The position numbers were made by a program, and so were the translations under genes. Below are positions 9,736-19,863 of a stretch of 64,000 nucleotides of DNA, in pieces. Source of the DNA: Pictodentalium vernedei (lineage: Eukaryota; Mollusca; Scaphopoda; Dentaliida; Dentaliidae); the NCBI GenBank assembly GCA_031216915.1, contig CM062292.1, positions 68,312,790-68,376,789 on the forward strand, written 5' to 3'. The notes under the pieces are model-generated. The model was not told the DNA's origin. It made no database searches and saw nothing but the letters and a program-made list of their open reading frames with translations. The stretch's first letter is position 1. Each line of letters starts with the position of its first letter.

Positions 9736-9987
9736 GTACATGGTCGGAAATATTTGTGACTCGTGCTAATTATGCTGTTTATTCTTCGTGAACAACTTAT
9801 TCTACATATTTAGTGTGCTAGTGGATTGTATCCTTTTATCAAGCTACCAAATTATTATTATTATTTAATGTTAATTTGTATTTTTATTGCTTGTCTCTTC
9901 ACACTTTATCTTGCCTTTCCCCCACGTGTGAACACGACCTTAGTACTGTTTTCTGTCGGCGGGAAGCTTGATTATTGTTTTGATATC

Positions 9988-12372
9988 ATGCCTAAGACTA
10001 TTCCTTGTACCTCTTGTTTGCAGGTGAAACATGTGGACGATTCTCATGCCACATGTGTCACTTGCAACAATTGCACTCAGGCCCAATCATGTGGTATCTG
10101 TGGGGTTTGGTCCTCTAAATTCTGGGCTTCTGTGAACAAGGTGGTTCTTTCCAGAGCCAGAACCCCTCGTTCTCGGGGTAAGGGTAGCCGTGCCGTAGCA
10201 GACATTTCTGCTGGTGCACGTGGTGACTCTGTCACACAGGATTCGGATCTGCCTTCTGTGGCGAGTTCCTCTGCAACTGTTGGCGGTGTTAGTTCAGTGA
10301 TACCTGAGGAGGAGACCGTGGTCTCTTTGTCTTCTGATGTCACTATTGAGGCGTCTGTTTTCGTTGAGAGCTTTTCCGAGGTCAGCTCGGTAACCCTCTC
10401 CGATCTGCCTCCTACACCGTCGACCGTTGTTGAGGAAGTTGCTACTCCAGATCCTATTCTGTCTGATGGTGGCTCTTCCATCTCCTCTGGGGAGGGTCTA
10501 CAGTCTCGGGGGACCGAGGCTGTATCTGCTGGTGTGTCTGTGTGTTCTCAGCCTGCCCCAGCCTCGCGGCGGGGCTGTGCGGGTTTGCTGTCTGCTCCGT
10601 CTCATCTGGCTAGGTTTGCTCCTAGTTGGTTGAGCCGGCCGGTCGTTTCGGCAGCGATTCCTCGTCCCTCGAGTGAATCGTTTATCGTTCCACCTTCCCC
10701 TGCTAGTGTGCCGCCTAGCGGGATGGTGTTGGGACGTTGGCATCCAGGGCCTGCTGTTCGGCAGCGGTCAGTGACAGCCCCTGTTAGCTGTCAGTCTCGG
10801 AACCTTCCTCCGGTGATTCCTCACTGTGTTCCGGGTCTGGGTGTCGATCGATGCTTGCCGTCGGTCTCAGAGGATAGGCAGTTGGGGCCGTCTGCTGCGC
10901 AGAGGCCAATGACAGGTTCCTGTCATTCTTGGGACAATCCTCCGGTGTCTTCTCACCGTGTCCTAGGTCCAGCTACCGATCGACGTGCGCCGTCGGTCTT
11001 TTTAGAGGATTTGCAGGCAGGACCTTCTGTTTCGCAGAGGTCAGTGATGGCCCCTGGGCGTCACAATCGGGACTATCCTCCGGTGTCTTCTCACCGTGCT
11101 CCTATTCTGTCTTCCGATCGACGTTCGCTGTTGGTCTCTTCTGAGGATTTGGGTTCTTCTACCAGAAGGGTCCATTGGGAGGACACTCCGTCGGGCGATT
11201 CTGCTGCGACAGATTCTCAGGGTGACCTGCGCCAGGCCGTTTTGGCGCTCACCCGGTTGCTTTCTGGCAACCCTCAAGTTGGCCTCCCTGTGCCTCCTGA
11301 GGCACAACCTCCTTTGGTCGGTCGCCGAGATGTCTCGCCTGGCCCCTTGGATACTGCACAGTATTCCCAGGAGGTTTCTGCTGGTCAGCCCGAGTTGGGC
11401 TACGTCTCCTCTGCTACGGAGGATGATGAGTATCTTGAAGGTGATGGGCCCCCCTCGTCAGTCTTGGGGCAGGCTTTGGATTTCATCTTTGGCTTATTGC
11501 CGGACGTTCAACCTTCCGACCAGCCTTCTGTGACCGTCCGGCCGCGGTCCACTGTGGAGCGCCGTAACCCTGTTGAGCCTTCTAGCTCCAGGGCTTTGCG
11601 TCCTCTGCAATCGGCTCAGGTGGTTGAGTCCTTCCAGGGCTTAGACGCCAAAATGCGTTCTAAGGCCCTCAAGGGTTCCTTCTTTTCTAGAGCTGATGCC
11701 TTTCTGCCTCCATCGCGGTTTCGTGTGTACGATTCCGTCTCTCCACCAGTCTTCCAAGGGATGACTACTGTGAATGAGGATTCTTCTTCCCTCGGGTTGA
11801 CTAAGCCTAAGTCGGCAGTTCTCCCGATGTCGGTAGTTGAGTCTATGGTGGGCCTGTCCCGAGAGATGCTGGGTATGTTATCTCTCGCGGACCATGTCGT
11901 CGCTGCTCTGGGCGAATATTTTCCACCAGGGGAGTTTGATGACGCTCAGGCGCCTTTTCGCATTTTGTCACAGGCTCTTATGAACTTGACACACGCTCAC
12001 GTCTGTAACACGGCTAATTTGGAGCTGGCACGCCGGGATGCGGTGTTGGATTCTTTACCATCCCTTCCTTCTGAGCAACGTGCTGTTCTGAGGTCTGCCT
12101 CTTTGGTGGGACCTCAGTTGTTCCATGGTTCCGTGGAAGCTGTTCGTGGCGAAGTTCTTCGTCATTCGAAGGACCAGCTTTTGCTGAGACAGCTTGACCC
12201 ACCTGCTGCTGCGGGTGGGGGTCGTTCCAGGCCCGCCAAGTGTGCTGCTGCGTCTGCCTCATCGGCTACGCCTTCGGCTCCGTCTGCTCCTTCTGCTCAT
12301 AAGAAGCGCCGACGGGGCCAGGCTCGCTGGCAGCCTCAGGCTGGAAAGTCTCAGGACTCTGTCACTTCCTGA
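9988..12372 (+). CDS. DIRS gag-like ORF1 protein
   Basis: An open frame runs from 9826. I prefer the in-frame Met at 9988 (794 residues) because it begins the Cys-rich block MPKTIPCTSCLQVKHVDD and C-x2-C / C-x2-C pairs typical of DIRS ORF1 N-termini; residues before it are hydrophobic and unlike the family. The middle is Ser/Pro/Val-rich low-complexity sequence with degenerate internal repeats of about 65 residues (DRRxPSV ... GPS ... QRSVMAP ... PPVSSHR). The last 200 residues hold a conserved-looking helical region and a basic end (KKRRRGQARW). It probably binds RNA and forms the particle. It ends at TGA 12370-12372 and overlaps the start of the RT region in the +1 frame. It is intact despite decay of the other genes. 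Confidence 0.8.
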   Translation: MPKTIPCTSCLQVKHVDDSHATCVTCNNCTQAQSCGICGVWSSKFWASVNKVVLSRARTPRSRGKGSRAVADISAGARGDSVTQDSDLPSVASSSATVGGVSSVIPEEETVVSLSSDVTIEASVFVESFSEVSSVTLSDLPPTPSTVVEEVATPDPILSDGGSSISSGEGLQSRGTEAVSAGVSVCSQPAPASRRGCAGLLSAPSHLARFAPSWLSRPVVSAAIPRPSSESFIVPPSPASVPPSGMVLGRWHPGPAVRQRSVTAPVSCQSRNLPPVIPHCVPGLGVDRCLPSVSEDRQLGPSAAQRPMTGSCHSWDNPPVSSHRVLGPATDRRAPSVFLEDLQAGPSVSQRSVMAPGRHNRDYPPVSSHRAPILSSDRRSLLVSSEDLGSSTRRVHWEDTPSGDSAATDSQGDLRQAVLALTRLLSGNPQVGLPVPPEAQPPLVGRRDVSPGPLDTAQYSQEVSAGQPELGYVSSATEDDEYLEGDGPPSSVLGQALDFIFGLLPDVQPSDQPSVTVRPRSTVERRNPVEPSSSRALRPLQSAQVVESFQGLDAKMRSKALKGSFFSRADAFLPPSRFRVYDSVSPPVFQGMTTVNEDSSSLGLTKPKSAVLPMSVVESMVGLSREMLGMLSLADHVVAALGEYFPPGEFDDAQAPFRILSQALMNLTHAHVCNTANLELARRDAVLDSLPSLPSEQRAVLRSASLVGPQLFHGSVEAVRGEVLRHSKDQLLLRQLDPPAAAGGGRSRPAKCAAASASSATPSAPSAPSAHKKRRRGQARWQPQAGKSQDSVTS

Positions 12373-12373
12373 G

Positions 12374-14405
12374 GTGGTTTCTCCTCTCGGGGGCCATGTC
12401 GAGGCCGCAAGTGAAGGTTCTCACCTCGATCCGCCTCCAGTCGGGGGAAGGCTGTCGCTGTTTTACTACCGTTGGACAGAGATAACGTCGGACTCTTGGG
12501 TCCTCGACGTCATTCAATCCGGTCTGCGACTGTCCTTCCATCGGCACCCCAGTTTATCTCGGGTGCCCCTTCCAACTCAGGTCCCTTCCGATTCTCTGCG
12601 TTGGGACCTTCTGGTGCAGGAGATTGACAATCTCCTCACCAAAGGAGCGATCGAGGTGGTCAGGAACACCCTTTCACCGGGGTTTTACTCGAGACTTTTC
12701 TTGGTGCCGAAGAAAAACGGCCAATATCGTCCTGTCATCGATCTGAGTACCCTAAACGAGTACATAATAGCTCCTCGTTTCAGTATGGAGACTTTCCGGT
12801 CGGTTTGACGTTCAGTTCATCAGGGCGATTTTGCGGTCAGTATCAACCTGAAGGATGCCTACTTCCATGTACCCATTCATCTGGCGTCACGGAAATACCT
12901 TCGGTTTCTCGTTTCGGGATCGAGTTTTTCAATACAGAGCTCTCCCGTTCGGTTTGAACCTGGCTCCTTGGGCCTTCACCCGACTGATGTCACATGTGCT
13001 TGCTTTCCACCGCACTCAGTCGGCAGTGACTTCGCCAGCCTACCTAGACGACATCCTCCAATGGCACCATGATGCTGCTGTTCTGGAGTTCGATGTCCGT
13101 CAGTTTCTTTGCCTGCTAGCATCGCTAGGTTTCAGAGTCAATCGCGAGAAGTCGGATCTTCTTCCTTCTCAGCGATTCCGTCATTTGGGGATGGATTTCG
13201 ACACTCTTCACAATGTAGTGTCGGTCCCCCAGGCTCGGGCGATGATTCTTTCCGCCTTGACTCGGGACCTGCTTCAATCTTCCTCGGTCTCGGCCAGGAC
13301 TTTCCTTCGGATGCTGGGCCTTTGCGGTTCGGTGACAGATCTCATTCCGCTCGGTCGCTTGTTTGTCCGACCTCTCCAACACTTCCTGTTGGATCATTGG
13401 CGTCCGAATGTAGATCTGCTGGACCTGGAACTCACTATTCCTCGGTCTCTGCTTTGTCACCTCTGCCCTTGGGCAGATATTCCCTGGCTGACACAGGGTG
13501 TTCCTTTGGATCTTCCTTTGGCCGATCGCATCCTTACTGCGGATGCCAGCGATCGGGGCTGGGGTGCGACGTTGGATCCTCTCGGTCTGTCTACTCACGG
13601 AGAGTGGGACAGCGAGCAGGTGGGCCTTCATATCAACCAGAAGGAGCTCCTTGCTCTTCTGTTGAGTTTTTGGCTTTGGATCCCTCATCTGTCGGACCAT
13701 GTTGTCCTACTTCTTTCGGACAATTCGACAGTAGTGGCCTACATACAGAATCAAGGAGGCACACATTCGATTCCCATGTATCGGCTGTCTCGGGATCTTC
13801 TTCTGTTGGCGCAGGATGTGAACGCTCGTGTGTCCATTCGACACATTCCCGGGCGTCTCAACGTCCTAGCAGACTCCCTGTCCCGATGCGACAGTGTCCT
13901 TCCAACCGAATGGATGCTACATCGGTCGGTGTTTCAGGCGATTTGCGAGCAGTGGGGTCGTCCTCAGGTCGACCTTTTTGCTACTCGCTGGAATCATCAG
14001 GTAGAGACTTTTGTCTCCCCTTGTCCGGATCCTCTGGCATTTGCAGTAGACGCTCTGTCTCTGGACTGGACAGGTTGGATCGGCTATGCCTTTCCTCCTG
14101 CACCGATTCTTCCTCAAGTATTAGCGAAGATTCGTGCTTGCAGTTGCAGGATAATTCTGATCACACCCCTGTCTCCACAGAGGGTGTGGATCAATCTGCT
14201 GCGGCCTCTTTTGGTCGATCGACCGATTCGTCTACCTCTACGTCACGATCTTCTTTCACAAGGTCGTCCCAGGAAGTATCACAACAACCTGGCGAGCCTG
14301 TCCCTTCACGCCTGTCTTTTATCAGGTCCAGTCTCCGACGTAGAGGTTTTTCGAGACGATCAGTGGTGTGCATTTCTGCATCGCGGCGACATTCCACTGG
14401 AATGA
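12374..14405 (+). pseudogene. DIRS RT / RNase H / methyltransferase-like ORF2, broken
   Basis: Family-typical GGRL...W...I-T-S-D...W-V-L opens near 12443. RT motifs follow: LVPKKNGQYRPVIDLSTLN (about 12700), LKDAYFHVPIH (about 12850), LPFGLNLAPWAF (about 12945) and the catalytic YLDD at 13041. RNase H motifs follow: TADAS with Asp at 13542, NQKEL, SDNSTVVAYI and LADSLSR. A Dam-methylase-like DIRS segment (DLFATRWN ... YAFPPAP) then runs to the stop at 14403. It is broken by TGA at 12806-12808 between RT motifs and by a frameshift at about 12890-12915, after which the frame changes from that of 12194 to that of 12855. The TGA could come from a single CGA-to-TGA transition. The second half is open. 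Confidence 0.9.
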
Positions 14406-15341
14406 CTTACGCCGCCAAGTGGAAGGTTTTCTGCCGCTGGTGTTCAGATCACAATGTGAATTACCGTGATCCGTCAATCGCTCAAATTGCAGATTTTCTG
14501 GTTTTTCTTTTTGACTCCAAGGGCCTCCAGCCTATTACGATTAAGGGCTATCAGTCTATGCTGTCTGATACTTTCTCTTATGTGGGAAAGCGGTGCATCG
14601 GTCGTAATCTTTTTCTCTCCAAACTTATTCGGCACTTTTCTTTGAAGAGTCCTCGAGTTTTGCGTCTTACACCCAAGTTGCACTGTTTGGAGGGGGCGCC
14701 ATTCGAGCCTTTATCTGAGACCGACATGCGTTTTCTCACCTATAAGACGGCTTTTCTTCTAGCGTTTGCTTCTGCTCGTTGAGTCAGTGAGCTTCATGCA
14801 CTATCTGTTGATTCAGCCTTCTTCCGAAATGAGGCTAACAGTGTCACCTTCACTACTGATTGCTCTTTTCTGGCTAAGAATCAACTCCCCGATTCGGTAC
14901 CTCCTCCCATTTGCATTCGGGCTCTCCCTGCTGTAGATCGACGGAGGCCTCTTCTTTGTCCTGTTCGTGCGATCAAGACTTACATTACTCGCACTCAGTT
15001 CATTAGGAGGGGTCGGAAGAGATTCTAAGATTCCTAAGAGGCAGTCTATCTCTTCCCATTCTATTTCCAGGTGGATCTGTCTTGCAATCAAGCTGGCTTA
15101 TTCTCGCTTGTCTGCATCGAATCTTGTTTCGAACCGGCTTAATGCTCACGAGGTTCGTGCCATTTCTACATCCTGGGCGTTCTCCAATTCTGTTTCGCTC
15201 CATGATGTTATGAATGCGGCTTACTGGAGGAATGCTTCTATCTTCTCCTCCTTTTATCTCCGCCACCTTCAGCAGCAATCTGAGGACCTTTATTCTTTAG
15301 GCCCTCTCGTTGCTGCTCAGGCTGTTGTGCACCCTCGTTAA
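14345..15341 (+). pseudogene. DIRS tyrosine recombinase, broken
   Basis: It overlaps the end of ORF2 in another frame. A SAM-like N-terminal domain (WKVFCRWCSDHN ... ITIKGYQSMLSD) leads to the first catalytic box AFASAR-stop-VSELHAL. The TGA at 14780-14782 stands where tyrosine recombinases have the catalytic Arg before V-S-E-L. After about 15025 the frame shifts, and the C-terminal boxes follow: H-E-V-R (His at 15147, Arg at 15156) and the nucleophile Tyr in SSFYLRHL (about 15255). It ends at TAA 15339-15341. In intact elements this enzyme integrates the circular DNA. One stop and one frameshift make it inactive. Confidence 0.88.
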
Positions 15342-15504
15342 AATTGTTTTTGTCGAGGTTGCGCTTCACTCAGCCTTGTTCTTTTCAGGTGCCTTCTCTC
15401 TATCTTCATTACAGGTTTTCGTTTTTGTTCTCTGCCATCCTTGCTTTTGTTCTGCTACTCTTGTTGGTATTGGTTATGTGATTCACCTCCTCCTATTGTT
15501 TATT

Positions 15505-15596
15505 CAGCCAATTGTAAACAAATGTGAGTAGGTTGAAAAGAAATTAAATTTTTTTAGTAAATTTTGTTTCTTAACATACCTACCACAATTGTTTAC
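15505..15596 (+). repeat. DIRS internal complementary region (ICR)
   Basis: 15505-15542 is the reverse complement of the left outer end (GTGAGTAGGTTGAAAAGAA), and 15546-15596 is the reverse complement of the right outer end (TTTTGTTTCTTAACATACC). They are joined through ATT at 15543-15545. This is the template thought to let the linear DNA ends be joined into a circle before recombinase-mediated integration. Confidence 0.9.
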
Positions 15597-15662
15597 CGGA
15601 GGCCCACCCTCCTTGGGGTTATCTTTGATATCGATGCCTCCCCGCTAAATCACAAACTTCTC

Positions 15663-15901
15663 ATTGGCGGAAATACGGAATTAACGTCACGGTTGTTGTG
15701 CATGCGCTCGGTAAATGCAAGAGGTGTGCAGAGAGAGTACCTGTAATTTCGAGCGCTGGTCTCGCTCGACCCTTTTTTCGATCTTTTTCGTGCTTTTGCA
15801 CTCTAGTACTTTTCCAACTCGTTTGGAAAAGATTCTAAAAGCTTGAGTTAGTTCTGAAGTAGGGCTTGCACTTATGTTACAGCCAATTGTAAACAATTGT
15901 G
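15663..15901 (-). repeat. DIRS right inverted terminal repeat
   Basis: Inverted partner of 9495-9735, followed by a 38-bp unique outer end (15902-15939, GTAGGTATGTTAAGAAAC ...). The unequal outer ends are typical of DIRS elements and are what the internal complementary region encodes. Confidence 0.9.
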
Positions 15902-16242
15902 GTAGGTATGTTAAGAAACAAAATTTACTAAAAAATTTTAATGTTTCAGCCAATGGACCTGCGGGTAACCCGGAGGTCCATTGGCACAAACATTGCCTGT
16001 GTTTTCTATGAGTAACCAGGAGAATCTGCCGTGCTTTGGATGCCATTCGATATGGCAATTGCGCACAATTCCTATGCGCAATTAAGCCTAGATAAGCGCA
16101 CAGTTCGTGACAGGACTTCTAGTTTTAACTGTACATTGGTAGGTAGCCAAGACTTGCTCAAACACAACTGCAAAGTCACAGGACATTAAATGTCACATTG
16201 TGGCAAAAATATATGAAAAATATCCAGGCCCTTGAGGGTTAA

Positions 16243-16975
16243 GACGTACATTGAAATTACGTATTGCTGGGTTGAGCTGTGTGGCATTTGAATTCATACT
16301 TAAGGCCCCACAAAGTAGATCTTCTGTTTCTCATGCCATTTTTTGTAAAATTGCCTGTGGGCGTGCGTTTTTTTAAATTTTATTTTGTATAATTAAGTCT
16401 TTGCCAACAAAACTTCATGTTTTTGGTTTGTTTTATGTTTTAGGCCTCATAATCAACAGATTAGCATGGGTGGTGATGTATTTCGTCCCTTGAATGCAAA
16501 AAGGCTTTGCAATACTCAAGCATTGCAAAGCCTTCTTGCACTTAAGGGACAGATTTATCAATTTTATTAACTTGAGTAAAATATTTTACTTTTTCAAGTA
16601 GGCATTGGTTATAAAAAGAGAGCATGTGGCAGCCATAAGGACCATGCAGGAGGGCCTGAGAAACAGATTTTTAACTACTTCAGAGTTGTGGTCTGTTGAA
16701 CTTGAAATACAGAAAGGGATAACAAAATTAGTGAAATTCACCACTTTGACATTCCTTGTCTGCTTTCCTGCCCACAAAGCTGTAGAACCCCATGAAATAA
16801 TTAGCAGCGGTATCTTGCCAAGTATTGCCTGCCTTTAAAGCTAAAAACCACTGCTAAGTCACAAGATTCATGTGCGATGGTGTAGAAATAAGTTTCGAAA
16901 ATAACCCAGTCCCTTGAGGGTTGCAAGAACTACAGGACATGTTTCCATTACATGTATTGATTGATCTTAAAAGAA
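16243..16975 (+). repeat. Dispersed repeat with a hairpin, no gene
   Basis: Contains the inverted repeat CCCTTGAATGCAAAAAGGC ... GCCTTCTTGCACTTAAGGG (about 16488-16549) with the inner arms GGCTTTGCAAT / ATTGCAAAGCC. The rest is old non-coding repeat. Opposite-strand ORFs of 63 and 77 residues overlap here and are chance. Confidence 0.5.
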
Positions 16976-16978
16976 GAG

Positions 16979-17315
16979 CAGTGGCTCAGTAGGTAGAGGT
17001 GCAGGCTGCAAGCCGAGAGGTTCTCGATTCGAATCCCACCTGCGGCATCCGCGTTGTGTCCTTGGGCAAGACACCTCACCCCCATTGCCTGTGTGCGGGC
17101 ACAGTGGTGTTGTGTACTAAGGCGTATTGCACGCCGATGGTGCACATGTCTTCAACCAATGCTAACCCTGCTTGTGTGGAGTTAGTATGTTGGGGAGCTG
17201 ACAGTTGCTCGCCATTGCTTGGTGGTTCTCTCTGGGTACTCCAGCTTCTTCCACCCGTAAAACTGTCATGGTCATGATTAGCCATTGTGCATAAATATGT
17301 GACCTTAAACACCAA

Positions 17316-17354
<39 letters not shown>

Positions 17355-17356
17355 AC
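16979..17356 (+). mobile_element. tRNA-headed SINE, full length
   Basis: The head has an RNA polymerase III A box (TGGCTCAGTAGGTAGAGG) and a B-box-like GATTCGAATCCC. The conserved body TGTCCTTGGGCAAGACACC follows, then GTGCACATGTCTTCAACC, then the 3' tail ATTAGCCATTGTGCATAAAT and (ATAA)n. The flanking repeat GAAGAG (16973-16978 and 17357-17362) is the likely target duplication. It sits in a repeat whose uninterrupted relative is at 18085-18220. Confidence 0.88.
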
Positions 17357-17436
17357 GAAGAGTTTTATCCACCTGCAAGGAAGAGAAATTGTGAAGTTCT
17401 TCATCTGTCCTGTCTGAATGTCCATACCAACCACTA

Positions 17437-17746
17437 TTAACTCTTTACCCAACATAACGGCCAAAACCGGCCAGTGCTATACTCAAAAATCGCCAATTAA
17501 TTTTCATTATTTTTTTCATTTTTTGTCTCAAAAACATAGGTTATAACCCCTCATTGGAACGAGCTCATTGAGCGGTCATACCAACCACTATTAACTCTTT
17601 ACCCAACATAACGGCCAAAACCGGCCAGTGCTATACTCAAAAATCGCCAATTAATTTTCATTAATTTTTTCATTTTTGAAAAAAATTAGTTATTCAAGAA
17701 TTTTTTTGCAAGTGTCGTCTGCTTCCCATGTTAGGTAAAGGGTTAA
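17437..17746. mobile_element. Family C MITE copy 2 with internal duplication
   Basis: TTAACTCTTTACCCAACATA at 17437 is repeated at 17591 (154-bp offset) together with 15 bp of flank (CATACCAACCACTA), so the left half was duplicated in tandem. The first copy reaches the core (CCTCATTGGAACGAGCTC); the second lacks it and runs to GTTAGGTAAAGGGTTAA. Confidence 0.75.
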
Positions 17747-18239
17747 AAGCAAGAGAGCTATTAGCCTTCATTTGCTGAACATACGAAATAACCATGGCAG
17801 TGGTATCTTGCCAAGTATTGGCCGCCATTAACTCTTAATCTGCTGAGTATTTTCAAGATATGTTTCATCAAATCTGGTCATGGCTGCTTTGAAGCAGCCA
17901 TGACAAGTTTTGATGAAAAATTTATCTTAATTTAACTCCACAAATCAATATTGAAAAAATCTAATTAACTTTCAGGGTGGGGCGAGGATTAGATTGAATG
18001 TACCCAAATTATACCTACCTCATTGGCAAGAGAAATCCTGTCCTGGGCAGGAATATCCCCCAGCAGCATGCAAGGAGAGTTGAAGCTAAAAGAAACACAG
18101 GACATGTTTCATTAAATCTACTGATTGATTTTAAAAGAAGATTTTTATCCTGTCTGCAAGGAAGGGATATTGTGGAGTGCACCTTCTGTCTTTCTGTCTG
18201 AATGTCCGTAACCACCTATTAAAGGCAAAAGAGCTATTA
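17747..18239 (+). repeat. Dispersed repeat, no gene
   Basis: Includes the hairpin GTCATGGCTGCTTTGAAGCAGCCATGAC (about 17877-17904 with longer AAATTTG arms) and a repeat related to the flanks of the SINE at 16979 (GATTTTAAAAGAAG ... CTGTCTGCAAGG). No recognisable ORF. Confidence 0.5.
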
Positions 18240-18667
18240 CAGTGAAGCGCACTTAATTGTATATCTCATAATTGAATAGCCCTGTTAATTGAATATAATT
18301 TCCAAACACCAAACCATTTACCATACTTTCAATGCAAATTTGCCTTGTTAAATGCATATGGATTATAGAATAACCGCCTGTTAATTGAATAAAAAATCTT
18401 TCAATATGTCGTGGAAATACTCTGAAAATGACCAAATTCTCCTTGTTTATAGACCTATTTGGCCTCAGTGCATCCATTACAGGCATTTAATCTATTATAT
18501 CTTGTTTGACAGAGCTCCTTGAGCTCTGTCAAACATGATATAATAGAATAAGTGCTCAATTTATCTCCAGAATACAGCAAAGTGGCAAATCCCTCTTAAT
18601 TGAATACTCCTGTTAATTGAATAATTTTCACTGACAAAGTGGTTATTCAATTAACAGGATTCTACTG
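18240..18667. mobile_element. mariner-like MITE with core-2 hairpin
   Basis: TA-bounded ends CAGTGAAGCGCACTTAATTG and the complement-type TTCAATTAACAGGATTCTAC TG. The interior repeats CTGTTAATTGAATA. The centre (about 18498-18537) is CTTGTTTGACAGAGCTC ... GAGCTCTGTCAAACATG, the same core as the TTAA-bounded MITE at 1216. Its arm (about 18410-18510) resembles the 81-bp satellite monomer in reverse complement. An inverted partial copy lies at 37590-37886. Confidence 0.8.
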
Positions 18668-19212
18668 TACCATTCATTTGCTGAATTTGTTTGATTTTTT
18701 ACTCTTCCCTGCAGGGAAGGGAAATAGTAAAGAGCTCCCTCTGTTCATCCATCTATCCATCCATTCATCATCCATCCAGTCATCCATCTTGTTGTCTTTG
18801 ATAAATGAATTCTGAAATCACTCAATCCTCAAGAGATTGGGCAATTTTCACTTGTCCATTCATCTTCCCAACATTTGTTATGTCATGACTTGAACAAAAT
18901 TTATTAGATTTCACTTAATTCTGGTGTGCCGCATTATGTTGATAAAATCTTGGACAAGTTGAAAAACCATCATAATCCATCATAATTCAATGAAAATTAA
19001 GTAAGTTTTGCCCTTTGTTTGTTCAATATTGCCCCACATTTCATATTTTATGCAATAACTTGAATAGTAGACCTCAGGTTTCTATAAAGTTTGGTAGACT
19101 TCTTCTGTATTAACATTGTTTTGGACAAGTTTGAAAATCTCAATAATTTCTCAAAAAGTTAGAGAATTATTGTGTTTAATTTTTAGCTGTGACAAGCAGG
19201 TCTACATGTATA
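18668..19212 (+). repeat. Dispersed repeat, no gene
   Basis: Simple CCATC phrases at 18745-18790 and text of the TTGGACAAGTT / ATTGCCCTTTGTTTG type that recurs at 23760, 27030 and 29400-32600. Old, non-coding. Confidence 0.5.
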
Positions 19213-19863
19213 CATTGCTCAAAATAACTTTTTTTCTATGCGTAGCAAAATGCTACACATTTCCAAAAAATGAATAGCATTTTGTATTTAGAGTTATGTT
19301 ATGCTGTTTTGTATTGAATTCTTCTAAGTAGATAGAATAGTTTCCATCCATTTCTGGGCATTTCCAAATGATCTGCAACACATGAAACATTTACTATGTC
19401 TTTTTTAACTGAACTGTCTTTAAGGGTTGCATGGACTTTGATATTTTCAAATGACGTCGTGGTTGTTTAACAGAGTTCTCAAAATGGAAGTTGGGATTTT
19501 TAATTTGATGGGCTTGAAGTTATTTTTAATGGACAGTTTATGCAAAATGTTGTAAAACCGGGAAGAATTTAAACAAATAGAATGCATCTTACATATGAAG
19601 ATGCTAATGATGCTTGATGGAGAGTTAATCTGAGTTATGCCTGGAATGTTCCGCAATCAGAAGTAAAGCATCAGTGAACTAGTTTTCAAATTTGTTTGCA
19701 AATTTTCATTTACATTTTGCGATGCAAGATAATCAACTGCAGCCTAATAGGCTGCAGTTGATTATCTTGTATCGCAAAATGCTATACATAATTGAACATG
19801 GTGTAGCTTTTTGCAAGTTTTGCATAGCAAAAAGCGACGTGACACCGCTTATTTTGAGCCCTG
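19213..19863 (-). mobile_element. hAT-like non-autonomous transposon, copy 2
   Basis: Inverted relative of 312-987 over its whole length, including the GGCTGCAGTTGATTATC hairpin at about 19740. It is flanked by a perfect 8-bp duplication CATGTATA (19205-19212 and 19864-19871), which fixes the ends. Confidence 0.9.

Larger units (their letters stand above)
9479..15939 (+). mobile_element. DIRS1-like tyrosine-recombinase retrotransposon, defective
   Basis: About 6.46 kb. Order: left inverted terminal repeat, Cys-rich gag ORF, RT/RNase H/methyltransferase-like region, tyrosine recombinase, internal complementary region, right inverted terminal repeat. It lacks LTRs and an integrase, and this architecture defines DIRS1-like elements. 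The trinucleotide AAT borders it on both sides (9476-9478 and 15940-15942). The same AAT lies at the predicted circle junction encoded in the internal complementary region. Gag is open. The RT region has one stop and one frameshift and the recombinase has one stop and one frameshift, so this copy cannot move by itself. It is on the same strand as the host gene. Confidence 0.93.
9354..16131. mobile_element. mariner-like MITE (family M) interrupted by a DIRS element
   Basis: The left part (9354-9478) starts with the family M terminal repeat after TA (9352-9353) and stops at CAAGCAAT. The right part (15940-16131) resumes AATGTTTCAGCCAATGG, carries the whole core hairpin (CCAATGGACCTGCGG ... CCGGAGGTCCATTGG) and ends at the family terminus followed by TA. 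Joined, the parts reproduce the family consensus seen at 22843-23156. Confidence 0.9.
9249..16242. mobile_element. piggyBac-like MITE hosting a nested MITE and DIRS element
   Basis: The outer ends are TTAACCCTTAAGGGCCT (9249) and the complement AGGCCCTTGAGGGTTAA (ending 16242): TTAA-bounded inverted repeats. Excluding the inner insertion leaves about 100 bp on each side, with complementary text such as CTCGCTGTGTTTGGGTAA against TTGCTCAAACACAACTGC. It is the outermost of three nested layers. Confidence 0.65.

Noticed and set aside
10077..10481. Minus-strand ORFs within gag (10077, 10498, 11041) and within RT (13125)
   Set aside because: Complement shadows of a long biased coding frame; no family features.
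13109..14340. Long ORF overlapping the RT region in another frame
   Set aside because: Its first 400 codons are a Ser-rich shadow of the RT/RNase H frame; only the 3' part (after about 14345) is the recombinase.
9479..15939. LTR retrotransposon or endogenous retrovirus
   Set aside because: No direct LTRs, protease or integrase; inverted repeats, internal complementary region and tyrosine recombinase identify DIRS.
16979..17050. tRNA gene
   Set aside because: A/B boxes are present but the cloverleaf is incomplete and continues into a SINE body; the same holds for 20980-21045 and 41865-41935.
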